From NCBI RefSeq assembly GCF_900156875.1, contig NZ_LT707409.1, positions 2,563,880 through 2,627,879 on the forward strand: 64,000 nucleotides of DNA, given 5' to 3'. Below the pieces are notes generated by a model. The model was given only the letters and a program-made list of their open reading frames with translations. It was not told where the DNA came from and did no database searches. The position numbers and the translations under genes are program-made. Source of the stretch: Robertmurraya dakarensis (GTDB lineage: Bacteria; Bacillota; Bacilli; Bacillales; Cytobacillaceae). Positions 1 through 8,233 of the stretch are shown here, in pieces; the first letter of the stretch is position 1; each line of letters opens with the position of its first letter.

Positions 1-718
1 CTGACTCCTCGGTGTTTACAGCTTCGTCAATCGCCTCTACTGGCTGTTGCGCCGGTTCTTTGTTTTCTTCAACCACAACCTCTACTAGCTCTGGAACCTG
101 TTCCTCATTCAATTCATTCTCATTTATATGTTGTTCTTTTAATTTATTTTGATCAGGCAACGTTTCTTTTTGGCCTTTAAGATTAAAGTTACTTAATTCA
201 AATTCAACGGTCTCTGTCTCTATCTCTGTCTTCACCTTGATTGGTTTCCGTTCAAATCCGTAGACAGGTGACGGGATTTCAGTTGGTTTGAATGGCCTTT
301 TAGAATAATCATTCCGTTTGATCTCTGTTTGAGCTCTCTGTTTCTCTTTCTGTATCTTATGTACTTTTTGTTCTTTTTGTACTTCGCGCTCCTTAACCGG
401 AGGCTTTTCAAACTTTTTCTCGGGACCTGCTTCTCTTTTCGGCCTTCCAGGTCGATTTGATGCAGCAGGAGCTGCTCGGCCTTCATCCTGTTTTTTCGGC
501 GGTCTCCTTTCACGCTTACCTGCTTGTTCATCAGGAATCAGCGGAAACCTGAATTGTCCCTTCGGATATTGATAAACCACCTTCGCATCCATATCCCGGT
601 TTTTATCATTACCAGGAATTTTTTTCGGTTGTTGGGGTTCATCGTATTGAAAGGCTTTCTCTATGTAGTCATCATCTTCTTTCTTAAACATTTGCAGTAG
701 CTTCTTTATCCAACTCAA
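1..718 (-). CDS. sftA: DNA translocase SftA, N-terminal part (partial)
   Basis: The visible 239 codons encode the N-terminal region of a protein that runs off the left edge. The TTG start at 718 gives MSWIKKLLQMFKKEDDDY, and a GGAAAGAGTGA Shine-Dalgarno lies about 7 bases upstream. The rest is hydrophilic low-complexity sequence rich in Lys, Glu, Pro and Gln, with no membrane segment, as expected for the linker region of the soluble FtsK/SpoIIIE-type translocase SftA (YtpT/YtpS) that clears DNA from the closing septum. The motor domain is outside the window, so the call rests on the start motif, the linker composition and synteny with ytpQ/ytpP. An internal ATG ten codons in is possible but has no good ribosome site. 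Confidence 0.7.
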   Translation of the reverse strand, partial: MSWIKKLLQMFKKEDDDYIEKAFQYDEPQQPKKIPGNDKNRDMDAKVVYQYPKGQFRFPLIPDEQAGKRERRPPKKQDEGRAAPAASNRPGRPKREAGPEKKFEKPPVKEREVQKEQKVHKIQKEKQRAQTEIKRNDYSKRPFKPTEIPSPVYGFERKPIKVKTEIETETVEFELSNFNLKGQKETLPDQNKLKEQHINENELNEEQVPELVEVVVEENKEPAQQPVEAIDEAVNTEES

Positions 719-862
719 AAAAATCACTCTTTCCACTTTCTACGTTCTATTCACAATTTTATTGTATCAGTAATTTAGAAAAATTGGAGACAAAATAACA
801 GAATGAGTATATTATAAGTCCTTCCACAATTATTCTGGGGCTTTCGCCTTCATTTTCCCATG

Positions 863-892
863 ATAAAAAGGGTACATATCAATGCACCCTTT
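863..892 (-). terminator. Intrinsic terminator after ytpQ
   Basis: An 11-bp stem (867-877 with 882-892, one G-U pair) with a 4-base loop is followed on the minus strand by TTATCA. It separates ytpQ from sftA. The U tract is short. Confidence 0.65.
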
Positions 893-901
893 CCTATAAG
901 G

Positions 902-1708
902 CTAATCCTTTTTCTTATTTTTTCCTAAAATAAAGATCGGTTCTAATTCTCCTTCTTCAAACAAGAAGGAAAGAGCAGTAATCGGCACTCGCCCGCTTGC
1001 AAAAAAGCTCATCGTCATTTGAGCCAGAATGTCATAGCCCGTATCATTTTGGATATCCGCAATGATTAGCACATCCTGATGAGGTACTGCTACGGCCATA
1101 GAACCATTTAATTTCTGTTCCATTTCTTTTAAAAATGATACGTTTAAAATTCTGCTGGCATCGTATCCGTCATTTTTATTTAAAAAATAAAAGGTATTTC
1201 CTGCGACTTGGTCCGCCTTCATCTCTGTCGATAGAGATCGAACATTAAATAAGGCGATTTCCTTAATTCGATCGCGATTCCAGCCTTCCTTTTCAACTAG
1301 CTTTTCATCAATCAACCGATACGTTTTGTCCAAATCTAATGCATAATATATTCTTGTTTCGGCTGTATGCTCATCATGCAATAATTCCACTCCATCTTGA
1401 GCAGTTGGGAAAGAAGTAGAACGGATGACAGGAAAAATTCTTTTTTCATGGCCTTGGAGCTGAAGCTCTTCTGACATCGCCTGAAGCCCTTCTTCCACAT
1501 AATAAACAACCGCATCAATTGCTTTTTCTTTCTGTTCTTCCCATTTTCCTACGATTCCAGGTAAAGAAATCGTAATTCCTTTTCCAGTTTCTTTATTTTC
1601 AATACGAAGCTGGTCATTTTTTTTATCATAAGAAAAACTGCGATTAGGATGCTCTAATCGTCTTTCCAGTTCTTTTCTCATTTTATTGCTATCCATTTTC
1701 ATTTCCAT
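902..1708 (-). CDS. ytpQ: DUF1444 protein YtpQ
   Basis: A 268-residue soluble protein of the DUF1444 family, conserved in Bacillaceae and of unknown biochemical function. No signal peptide or membrane segment is visible. Three in-frame ATGs occur at 1708, 1702 and 1696. The Shine-Dalgarno AGGGGAGGA lies only 2-4 bases before the first, so the second (1702) has the better spacing. The C-terminus ends in a basic GKNKKKD tail. The gene lies between ytpP and sftA, each separated by a terminator, so it is probably monocistronic. Assignment rests on length, sequence character and synteny. Confidence 0.8.
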   Translation of the reverse strand: MEMKMDSNKMRKELERRLEHPNRSFSYDKKNDQLRIENKETGKGITISLPGIVGKWEEQKEKAIDAVVYYVEEGLQAMSEELQLQGHEKRIFPVIRSTSFPTAQDGVELLHDEHTAETRIYYALDLDKTYRLIDEKLVEKEGWNRDRIKEIALFNVRSLSTEMKADQVAGNTFYFLNKNDGYDASRILNVSFLKEMEQKLNGSMAVAVPHQDVLIIADIQNDTGYDILAQMTMSFFASGRVPITALSFLFEEGELEPIFILGKNKKKD

Positions 1709-1743
1709 TTTCCTCCCCTAATGTAGGAGTTTTTCTAAAACCT

Positions 1744-1772
1744 ATAATACATGAAAAGTCCCTCCACCTCAA
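1744..1772 (-). promoter_or_regulatory. Candidate sigma-A promoter of ytpQ
   Basis: TTGAGG (1772-1767) and TATTAT (1749-1744) are spaced by 17 bases on the minus strand. The -35 box lies inside the ytpP terminator hairpin. Confidence 0.45.
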
Positions 1773-1788
1773 AAGAGCTGGAGGGACT
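1755..1788 (-). terminator. Terminator after ytpP
   Basis: A long stem (AGTCCCTCCA paired with TGGAGGGACT, plus CTC/GAG after one mismatch) with a TTTT loop is followed by TTTTCATG on the minus strand. It could also work in the plus direction, where it is followed by GCTTTTTT. Confidence 0.7.
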
Positions 1789-1794
1789 GCTTTT

Positions 1795-2109
1795 TTAATT
1801 TAAGCCTTCAATAAATTTCTCAATTTCCTCTTGTGTTTTTCGATCTTTACTCACAAAGCGGCCCAGCTCTTTACCGTCTTCAAAAGCAACAAAGCTCGGA
1901 ATTCCAAACACATCCAACTGAGCACATAAGTCAATAAAATCATCTCGATCAATATGTACAAAAGTATATTGATTAAACTTAGCTTCTACTTCCGGCATAA
2001 AAGGTTCAATGAACCGGCAATCCGGACACCATCCAGCAGAAAATAAAAATATATGTTTTCCATTATCACGCATCTGCTCAAACTGTTCTACACTCTCAAG
2101 CAACTTCAT
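1795..2109 (-). CDS. ytpP: Thioredoxin-like protein YtpP
   Basis: A 104-residue thioredoxin-fold protein. The active site WCPDC occupies residues 27-31 (Cys28, Cys31), and the cis-proline segment appears as FGIPSF. It is probably a cytoplasmic thiol-disulfide oxidoreductase. I chose ATG 2109 (MKLLESV), which matches the normal family length and has a purine-rich AAAGTGGAA site. The open frame continues 28 codons upstream to 2193, but that extension runs through a repeat-like sequence with GGTACC motifs and looks non-coding. The gene is followed by its own terminator before ytpQ. Confidence 0.85.
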   Translation of the reverse strand: MKLLESVEQFEQMRDNGKHIFLFSAGWCPDCRFIEPFMPEVEAKFNQYTFVHIDRDDFIDLCAQLDVFGIPSFVAFEDGKELGRFVSKDRKTQEEIEKFIEGLN

Positions 2110-2168
2110 TTCCACTTTTTCCACTTCCCCCTGACTAATTAACCTAATAGTCATATTATCACACCTAA

Positions 2169-2214
2169 GGTACCAGGTACCACAAAAAGACATTGTCCAC
2201 TGTAGGCGGACATA
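2169..2214 (+). repeat. Short dispersed repeat, copy A (GGTACC-type)
   Basis: It begins with GGTACCAGGTACC and ends with GGCGGACATA. A related unit of 47 bases in opposite orientation lies at 43975-44021. The ends are conserved and the middle is diverged. It sits between the lipoprotein terminator and ytpP. Confidence 0.5.
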
Positions 2215-2216
2215 GA

Positions 2217-2264
2217 AAAAGTTAAGTTGGGTCGAAGTGCTCTTTTCTACCCAACTGAACTTTT
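2217..2264 (-). terminator. Terminator after lipoprotein gene
   Basis: A 16-bp stem with one mismatch (2249-2264 with 2217-2232), followed by TTTTTC on the minus strand. It overlaps the stop codon of the lipoprotein gene. Confidence 0.8.
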
Positions 2265-2778
2265 AATCTTGTTTATTAACGACAGAGTTTGCGATTATCA
2301 TCATGGTGCTTGCTTCGGATTTAATATTCCTAGCCTTTACTTCGCTGGTTACTTTCACTCCGCCAATCCCCACCGTTAATTCGTAGCGGTCATCACCGAT
2401 CTCTTTCAGCAGGAAAAACCCAAATTTTTGGTCATCCTGATAGAGTTCATTCATATCATATTCTTTCTGTTTGATGGTAGCCTCATAGACGACTTCACTA
2501 TCTGCTTCTTCTTGCTGATTATAAAATAGAATATATGTTTTTGATCCATTTTTTAAAATGATATTATTTGGCGTCGATTCATCTTCGATTTCAAAACCAA
2601 ATGGAAGATAGTATTGAATATGTTCATTTTCATTATTCGCTTCTTTTGCCTTGCTGTTAAACGCTTCCTCTACAGCAGGTCTCGCTTCTTTCAGTTCCTC
2701 GTCAATAGAAACCGAGCAGGCACTTAATAGTAAGAGAAGCATCAAGAAAAGGAACATAGATATATAGCGTGTTTTCAT
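2263..2778 (-). CDS. Hypothetical secreted lipoprotein
   Basis: A 171-residue protein with a type II signal peptide: MKTR, a run of about 14 hydrophobic residues, and lipobox LSAC with Cys21. The mature part is acidic (Glu/Asp-rich near the N-terminus) and mixed alpha/beta in character, and it should be anchored on the outer face of the membrane. The Shine-Dalgarno AAGGAGG is 8 bases before ATG 2778. I do not recognise a family with certainty. It stands alone, with its own terminator upstream of ytpP. No partner or substrate can be inferred. Confidence 0.75.
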   Translation of the reverse strand: MKTRYISMFLFLMLLLLLSACSVSIDEELKEARPAVEEAFNSKAKEANNENEHIQYYLPFGFEIEDESTPNNIILKNGSKTYILFYNQQEEADSEVVYEATIKQKEYDMNELYQDDQKFGFFLLKEIGDDRYELTVGIGGVKVTSEVKARNIKSEASTMMIIANSVVNKQD

Positions 2779-2956
2779 CCCTCATTTCCTCCTTGCCCAG
2801 GAATTAAATATCCTTTTCTATCATACCCTTATCCCTATCAACTGACAACCCATCTCATTCGAACATAATGATGAGTACTTCAACTATCACAGCAAAGAAT
2901 GTACAGTTTCTAAAAAAATGGTAATATAAAGAAAACTCTACTAGGAGGGCTCTAAA

Positions 2957-3400
2957 ATGAATTTAACAGTATATTTAGCAGGAGAAATTCATAGTGATTG
3001 GCGCAATGAAATTAAAACGAAAGCAAAGGCACTACAGCTTCCGATAGAATTTGTAGGCCCAATGGAAAACCATGATCGATCTGACTTAATTGGAGAAGAA
3101 ATCCTTGGAACACAGCCAGACCCTATCTATCGTGATGAAGCTGCCTCAAGTATTAATAATTTAAGAACACAAGTGTTAATGTCTAAATCCGACTTGGTGA
3201 TCGCATTATTTGGAAAAGAATATAAACAATGGAACACAGCAATGGATGCAAGCGCAGCGGTCTCCTTAGGAAAGCCTTTGATTCTCGTAAGACCTAAGGA
3301 GCTACATCATCCACTAAAAGAATTATCGCGAAAAGCAAATGTCACAGTCGAAAATGTCGACCAAGTGATGAAAACATTATCCTATATTTTTGAAGAATAG
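2957..3400 (+). CDS. ytoQ: YtoQ family protein
   Basis: A 147-residue cytoplasmic protein of the YtoQ family. It starts with MNLTVYLAGEIHSDWR and contains the segment SKSDLVIALFGKEYKQWNTAMDA, which resembles a nucleoside 2-deoxyribosyltransferase-like fold in its early strand and helix pattern. That structural comparison is inference. The family has no settled function. AGGAGGG precedes ATG 2957 by 7 bases. The gene is alone on the plus strand among minus-strand neighbours, as in related genomes. Confidence 0.8.
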   Translation: MNLTVYLAGEIHSDWRNEIKTKAKALQLPIEFVGPMENHDRSDLIGEEILGTQPDPIYRDEAASSINNLRTQVLMSKSDLVIALFGKEYKQWNTAMDASAAVSLGKPLILVRPKELHHPLKELSRKANVTVENVDQVMKTLSYIFEE

Positions 3401-3422
3401 ATTTTATTATTATGGCGTGAAG

Positions 3423-3449
3423 AACGGCTCTCAACTAAGGGGGGCCGTT
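3423..3449. terminator. Weak hairpin between ytoQ and the DUF84 gene
   Basis: AACGGC (3423-3428) pairs with GCCGTT (3444-3449). Neither side has a proper U tract, so function as a terminator is doubtful. Confidence 0.3.
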
Positions 3450-3456
3450 GCTTGCG

Positions 3457-3975
3457 TCATGATTTTCTTGCATTCCGATACTCAAACTGACCAATTAATA
3501 GTTTCACAATATGCGAAAACATTTCAGAGCGGTTCACCCATTGGTTGGTAAAAATCCCCACAGCTCCCTCCTGCTTGCGGACATTTTCTTTTTTGGCGAA
3601 ATCCTCCATAACCGGTCCAAGCTCTTCTCCCGCTAACAATTTACTCGAAATTTCTTCAGGGAGCGGGATTCTGGCTCCTCCTCCAAAAAGCGGCGGCTTG
3701 CCTTCCTCTGCCAACACCCCCCAATTGCATAGAAATAGACCATTTTCATGCTGCTGAACGCCTCCTTCTAAGCCAATCCCAATATCCCCCTGCCCTGCCT
3801 CTAAAGCAGCCCATGCACGATTCATAGCCCCTTTCATTGTTTCTTCATCAGATAACGGCTGTTCACTCACCCCAGAAGGAACACTTAAAGCGATTATCTC
3901 CGGCTTATATTTTTCAAATACCTCTTCTACAGCCTTTATTTTGGCAGGATTTTTAGAACCAATGACAATTTTCAT
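3457..3975 (-). CDS. DUF84 family inosine/xanthosine triphosphatase-like protein
   Basis: A 172-residue DUF84 protein related to YjjX-type ITP/XTP phosphatases, which remove deaminated purine nucleotides. The N-terminal signature IGSKNPAKIKAVEEVF and the central GIGLEGGVQ segment support the family. AAAGGAAAT lies upstream of ATG 3975. Substrate preference cannot be read from sequence. It lies 5' of a 375-base gap that precedes ytoP. Cytoplasmic. Confidence 0.8.
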   Translation of the reverse strand: MKIVIGSKNPAKIKAVEEVFEKYKPEIIALSVPSGVSEQPLSDEETMKGAMNRAWAALEAGQGDIGIGLEGGVQQHENGLFLCNWGVLAEEGKPPLFGGGARIPLPEEISSKLLAGEELGPVMEDFAKKENVRKQEGAVGIFTNQWVNRSEMFSHIVKLLIGQFEYRNARKS

Positions 3976-4057
3976 CTCTTTATTTCCTTTCTATGGTTGA
4001 ATCCTTTTCACATTTTCTTTACTTAATAATAAATCGCTTGTCTTACAATGAAGATTT

Positions 4058-4210
4058 TTCCAATAAATTACACAATTTCATCCAAAATATCTTCATTAAA
4101 CAGCTGCCTTCCAATATGTTACATATTTTCGTTGAAAAAGACTTTTATAAACAAAACATTCCCAATAAATGACATATTTCTATTTAAAAATCCTCTTTCC
4201 ACAAAATTCC
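4058..4210. repeat. Degenerate tandem repeat, about 51-bp period, three units
   Basis: Units begin TTCCAATAAATTACA (4058), TTCCAATATGTTACA (4109) and TTCCCAATAAATGACA (4159). Each is followed by an AT-rich stretch ending in AAAA. They fill most of the 375-base gap 3976-4350. An open plus frame (4048-4344) follows the 17-codon period but has no ribosome site or known similarity. Confidence 0.55.
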
Positions 4211-4312
4211 TCCATTTATCCCACTTAATCAACCATCGTTGTCAGCATCAGCTGTGGTATTCTCGAGCCGATAAAAGCACAGCACGCGGGTACAATTTTT
4301 ATTTTAACATAA

Positions 4313-4335
4313 CGAAAAGACAGCCCGCGGCTGCC
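4313..4335 (-). terminator. Terminator after ytoP
   Basis: GGCAGCC and GGCTGTC form a 7-bp stem around a GCG loop, followed by TTTTCG on the minus strand, just after the ytoP stop codon. Confidence 0.6.
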
Positions 4336-4350
4336 TATCACTGAAATCAT

Positions 4351-5424
4351 TTAGCTATTTTGAAGGATACTGTCAACAGTTGAACGATCGCAAGCTTTCA
4401 CTAGCTTTACAATCATTTCTTTTGCGGCTGCATAATCATCCACATGAATGATTGAAGCACTTGTATGAATATAACGGGAACAAATCCCCACTACTGCACT
4501 TGGTACACCTTGATTTGATAGATGAACCTTCCCTGCATCCGTTCCACCCTGTGAAACAAAATATTGATACGGGATATTATGGGTTTCAGCAGTATCAAGA
4601 ACAAATTCTCTCATACCACGATGTGTCACCATCGATCTGTCAAAAATCCTTAATAGTGTCCCTTTTCCAAGCTGGCCAAACTCTTTTTTATCACCAGACA
4701 TATCATTGGCCGGGCTTGCATCCAATGCAAAGAAAAGATCAGGATTAATCATATTAGCAGCCGTTCCAGCACCTCTAAGGCCAACCTCTTCTTGTACTGT
4801 TGCCCCTGAGTAAAGGATATTTGGCAGTTTTTCGTCCTTAACATCTTCCAGCAGCTCAACCGCTAATCCACAGCCATAGCGATTATCCCAGGCTTTCGCC
4901 ATAATCTTCTTAGGATTGGCCATTGGAGTAAAGGGACAGATAGGAACAATTTGCTGACCTGGCTTAATCCCAATTTTTTCTGCATCCTCTCGATCGTCAG
5001 CTCCAATATCAATGAGCATATTACTCATTTCCATCGGTTTCTTTCTTTTCGCTTCATCTAATAAATGCGGAGGAATAGAGCCAATGACACCCGTTACTGG
5101 TCCGTTGTCCGTAATAATCTCAACACGCTGTGCGAGAAGAACTTGACTCCACCAGCCGCCCAATGTTTGAAAACGAATCATGCCGTTATCCGTAATCGAG
5201 GTAACCATAAACCCAACTTCATCCATATGACCTGCTACCATAATCGTTGGCCCGCTTTCGTCCCCTCTCTTGACTCCAAAAATGCTGCCTAATTTATCTT
5301 GAACAATTTCATCACTGTACTGAGAAAGCTGTTCACGCAAAAATTTCCGGACTGCATGTTCATTCCCAGATGCACCTGGAAGTTCTGTTAATGTTTTAAA
5401 AAGCTGCAACGTCTTCTCGTTCAT
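4351..5424 (-). CDS. ytoP: M42 family metallo-aminopeptidase YtoP
   Basis: A 357-residue M42 glutamyl/leucyl aminopeptidase-like enzyme that should form cytoplasmic oligomeric complexes trimming peptides. Metal ligands and catalytic residues are all visible: His66 and Asp68 in AGHMDEVG, Asp180 in AWDNRYG, Glu212-Glu213 in VQEEVGLRG, Asp235 in ALDAS and His320 in SRYIHTS. Length is normal for the family. AAAGGAG lies 8 bases before ATG 5424. It has its own terminator downstream. Exact peptide specificity is not predictable. Confidence 0.9.
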   Translation of the reverse strand: MNEKTLQLFKTLTELPGASGNEHAVRKFLREQLSQYSDEIVQDKLGSIFGVKRGDESGPTIMVAGHMDEVGFMVTSITDNGMIRFQTLGGWWSQVLLAQRVEIITDNGPVTGVIGSIPPHLLDEAKRKKPMEMSNMLIDIGADDREDAEKIGIKPGQQIVPICPFTPMANPKKIMAKAWDNRYGCGLAVELLEDVKDEKLPNILYSGATVQEEVGLRGAGTAANMINPDLFFALDASPANDMSGDKKEFGQLGKGTLLRIFDRSMVTHRGMREFVLDTAETHNIPYQYFVSQGGTDAGKVHLSNQGVPSAVVGICSRYIHTSASIIHVDDYAAAKEMIVKLVKACDRSTVDSILQNS

Positions 5425-5674
5425 TTTCTCTACTCCTTTATTAAAAATTTACTAAATCAGCTGTTATCAAAAAGGAACCCGCTTAAATTTGAGCATTATC
5501 CTACATCTCATACAATATGTATCAATACCATTTTACATAACTTTTTTAACACTTACCACTTACAGCCATGAATCCTCTTTATTAAGCATACGCTAAGAAT
5601 AACGGAAAAACTTATCTATCTTTATTATTTTTTGCTATGATGGAAGGAGACTCTTTTTGATAGGAGGTAATGAC

Positions 5675-5986
5675 TTGAATTGGAAATCTTTTTTATTAGG
5701 ACTAGGCGTGGGGATCATGAGTGGTTATGCAACGAAAGAATTATTATCACAAAAGACCTATGTTTCTCCTGAAAAAGCTCTAGCGAATGCTAAAGCGGCA
5801 TTTAAACAGGCCGGACCAATCAGCGGTTCTTGGATTCAAATGAAGCCGGAATCTTATGTAAAACAAGATTTATTGTATACAGTTTATAAAGGCGGAATTT
5901 CTAGGTCGACTCATAACGATATCGAACAATTTGAGTTTATCGCAGACGCACATACCGGTTCGATCATTGAAACGGTGAGACTGTAA
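5675..5986 (+). CDS. ytzB: YtzB-like small PepSY-type protein
   Basis: A 103-residue protein from TTG 5675, chosen because AGGAGG lies 7 bases upstream. The frame-opening TTG at 5657 lies before that site. It begins NWKSFLLGLGVGIMSGYAT, a glycine-rich hydrophobic helix that is probably a membrane anchor. A PepSY-like domain follows (YVSPEKALANAKAAFK ... FIADAHTGSIIETV). PepSY domains often inhibit peptidases, and ytzB is divergent from the ytoP aminopeptidase gene, but a functional link is only inference. Ends at a strong bidirectional terminator. Confidence 0.75.
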   Translation: MNWKSFLLGLGVGIMSGYATKELLSQKTYVSPEKALANAKAAFKQAGPISGSWIQMKPESYVKQDLLYTVYKGGISRSTHNDIEQFEFIADAHTGSIIETVRL

Positions 5987-6016
5987 AAAAATCCCTCTTT
6001 AACAAAGGGATTTTTT
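5986..6016. terminator. Bidirectional terminator between ytzB and the accessory operon
   Basis: AAAAATCCCT pairs with AGGGATTTTT around a short AT loop, with T tracts on both strands. It ends ytzB on plus and the aldehyde dehydrogenase operon on minus. Confidence 0.85.
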
Positions 6017-6039
6017 TACGTCGGTCAGGCTATAGGAAA

Positions 6040-7464
6040 TTAGATCGAAAACCCGCCAAGCTTCGTTTCCAAATACTCGTCGATGCCCTCACGGCCGCCT
6101 TCTCTTCCTAAGCCGCTTTCCTTCATGCCTCCAAATGGAGCTGCTGCGGCGGTGGGATTAATGTCATTGATCCCGATGATGCCAAAATTCAGCTGTTCGA
6201 AAGAAGATAATGCCTTAGAAAGGTTTTGAGTATAAACATAAGCAGCCAGGCCATAATGGGTATCATTTGCCATCTCTATTACTTCTTCATCATGATCAAA
6301 CGTAATAATCGGGGCAACCGGCCCAAACGTTTCTTCCCTATAAATACGCATTTCCTTCGTTACCCCAGAAAGTACAGTTGGTGAGTAAAATAAGCCCTTA
6401 TCTAAGCCGTTATCGTTCAGCCTTTCTCCTCCAAGTTTAATAGAAGCACCTTTTTCCAAGGCATCTTGCACTTGAAGATGAACTTTTTCAATTGCCGCCT
6501 CATCGACTAAGGGACCAATTGAGACTCCTTCTTCCAATCCGTTTCCAGCCTTTAACTTCCTTACTCTGTCCATTAAGGTTTCGGTAAATGTTTCCGCTAT
6601 CGAGCTGTGCACAAATATCCGGTTCGGACTGATACAAGCTTGACCTGTATTTAAAAATTTCACCAATGATACGCCTTTCGCTGCATGTACTGGATCGGCA
6701 TCTTCAAATACGATGAACGGTGCATGTCCTCCCAGTTCCATTGACACTCTTTTCACATTACGTGCAGCCATTTCGGCAATATACTTTCCAACCTCGGTAG
6801 AGCCAGTGAACGTAATCTTCTTAACATCCTGATTTGTCAACAGTTCTTCCCCGATGACTGCAGGCTGTGAAGACGGAATTAAATTTACCACTCCTTTTGG
6901 AATTCCAGCATCCGCTAACACTTTAAATACTTCAATTGCACATAAAGGAGTTTGCTCAGCAGGTTTTAATACGACCGTACATCCTGCCGCCAATGCCGGT
7001 GCCACCTTCCGGGTAATCATAGAAATGGGATAATTCCATGGTGTAATCGCGCCCACAACACCAACCGGCTGACGGATAGCAATAAACCTCTGATCTTTCC
7101 TTGGTGCAGGAATAACCTCTCCATAAATCCGCTTAGCTTCTTCCGCATACCATAGTAAAAAATCTGCTCCGTATTGAACTTCATTCCGGGCTGCTTTTAA
7201 CGGCTTGCCTTGTTCCAATGTCATCAACCGGGCAAGATCCTCTTTGCGCTCCATCATAATTTCGTATGCTTTATATAAGTAGCGGGATCTTTCATAAGCA
7301 GTGAGCTTTGACCAAGAGGCAAATGCTGTTTTTGCTGCCTCAATCGCATTTTTCGTATCGCTTTTATTGCCATCCGCTGCTGTGCCAATGACTTCTCCAT
7401 TTGCTGGGTTATATACATTAAATTCACTTTCTGACTTACGCCATTGCCCATCTATATATAACAA
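6040..7464 (-). CDS. NAD(P)-dependent aldehyde dehydrogenase (succinate-semialdehyde dehydrogenase-like)
   Basis: A 474-residue class I-type aldehyde dehydrogenase. The catalytic set is intact: Asn144 in PWNYP, Glu243 in SMELGGHAP and Cys277 in NTGQACISPNR. The KPAEQTP segment (167-173) lines the cofactor site. The GabD-like NTGQACISPNR motif suggests succinate semialdehyde or another short-chain aldehyde as substrate. It starts at TTG 7464, since no in-frame ATG lies near, with GGGGG about 9 bases upstream. Last gene of the five-gene acyl-CoA operon, 70 bases after the hydrolase. Context favours a C4 aldehyde or semialdehyde, which is inference. Confidence 0.85.
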   Translation of the reverse strand: MLYIDGQWRKSESEFNVYNPANGEVIGTAADGNKSDTKNAIEAAKTAFASWSKLTAYERSRYLYKAYEIMMERKEDLARLMTLEQGKPLKAARNEVQYGADFLLWYAEEAKRIYGEVIPAPRKDQRFIAIRQPVGVVGAITPWNYPISMITRKVAPALAAGCTVVLKPAEQTPLCAIEVFKVLADAGIPKGVVNLIPSSQPAVIGEELLTNQDVKKITFTGSTEVGKYIAEMAARNVKRVSMELGGHAPFIVFEDADPVHAAKGVSLVKFLNTGQACISPNRIFVHSSIAETFTETLMDRVRKLKAGNGLEEGVSIGPLVDEAAIEKVHLQVQDALEKGASIKLGGERLNDNGLDKGLFYSPTVLSGVTKEMRIYREETFGPVAPIITFDHDEEVIEMANDTHYGLAAYVYTQNLSKALSSFEQLNFGIIGINDINPTAAAAPFGGMKESGLGREGGREGIDEYLETKLGGFSI

Positions 7465-7534
7465 GTGACAACCCCCATTCTCATAACCTATTACGATATT
7501 AATTTCCTTCGTTCTGCTTCTGAGATTTCAGTAT

Positions 7535-8233
7535 CTAGTTTTTTTCTGTCTCTCTCACAAATTCTACTAACTTTTCACAAAACGCCTCCGGCTTCTCCAC
7601 CATCACGTAGTGCCCAGCCCCTTCAATAACACATACCTTCATGTCAGGCTTTTCTTTCTCGAATGCTTCTACAGCACCTTTTGGCAGAAGACGATCCTCA
7701 GAACCTAAGATTGCATAAACAGGGATTTTGAGGGATTTCAATGTTTCCAAACCTTCTTTATACTGATTCGTGGCTCGAAAGTCAGCATATGTAACACCTA
7801 TCGGCACAAGCTTTAGCTCTTCCTTTTCAACTTGCAAAATTTCAGAATCTGTATCCTTGCCATAGGATGCATGAAATAAAGATTCCGGAAATTCATCGTT
7901 TGCCAATTGTTCCAAAAGCTTTGGATGAACAGGCAGTTCATAAAAACTAGCAGCCAATATTACTCCTTTTACTTTCGGATTCCTGGCAGCTAACTCAAGG
8001 GCAACGAGACCTCCCATAGAATGCCCGACAACAATCGTATCATCATGAATGTCTCTTGTGACATAGGATGCGTAATCTTGAATAGAGGTAATCGCATTAT
8101 ACTCATTATCACCATGACCAGGTAAATCAATTTTTTCGCAAGTAAATTTGTCTGCAATATACTGATCGATTGCCCTCCATTTGCTTTTCGTGCCTCCTGC
8201 ACCATGGATGAATAGAAGTTTCATACTCCCCAT
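7535..8233 (-). CDS. Alpha/beta-fold hydrolase in acyl-CoA operon
   Basis: A 232-residue alpha/beta hydrolase. The catalytic triad is readable: Ser72 in GHSMGG, Asp179 in GSEDR and His207 in GAGHYVM. The oxyanion segment HGAGG is at residues 10-14. There is no signal peptide, so it is cytoplasmic. The start overlaps the acyl-CoA dehydrogenase stop (TAATG), with AGGAGG inside the upstream gene, so translation is probably coupled. In this operon it may act as a thioesterase or carboxylesterase on an acyl-CoA or ester substrate, which is inference. A second in-frame ATG lies three codons in. Confidence 0.85.
   Translation of the reverse strand: MGSMKLLFIHGAGGTKSKWRAIDQYIADKFTCEKIDLPGHGDNEYNAITSIQDYASYVTRDIHDDTIVVGHSMGGLVALELAARNPKVKGVILAASFYELPVHPKLLEQLANDEFPESLFHASYGKDTDSEILQVEKEELKLVPIGVTYADFRATNQYKEGLETLKSLKIPVYAILGSEDRLLPKGAVEAFEKEKPDMKVCVIEGAGHYVMVEKPEAFCEKLVEFVRETEKN

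Noticed and set aside
2110-2193. N-terminal extension of ytpP
   Set aside because: It runs through the GGTACC-type repeat, and the shorter start gives the normal thioredoxin length.
4048-4344. 98-codon plus-strand frame covering the 51-bp repeats
   Set aside because: No ribosome site, no recognisable similarity, and composition explained by the repeat itself.
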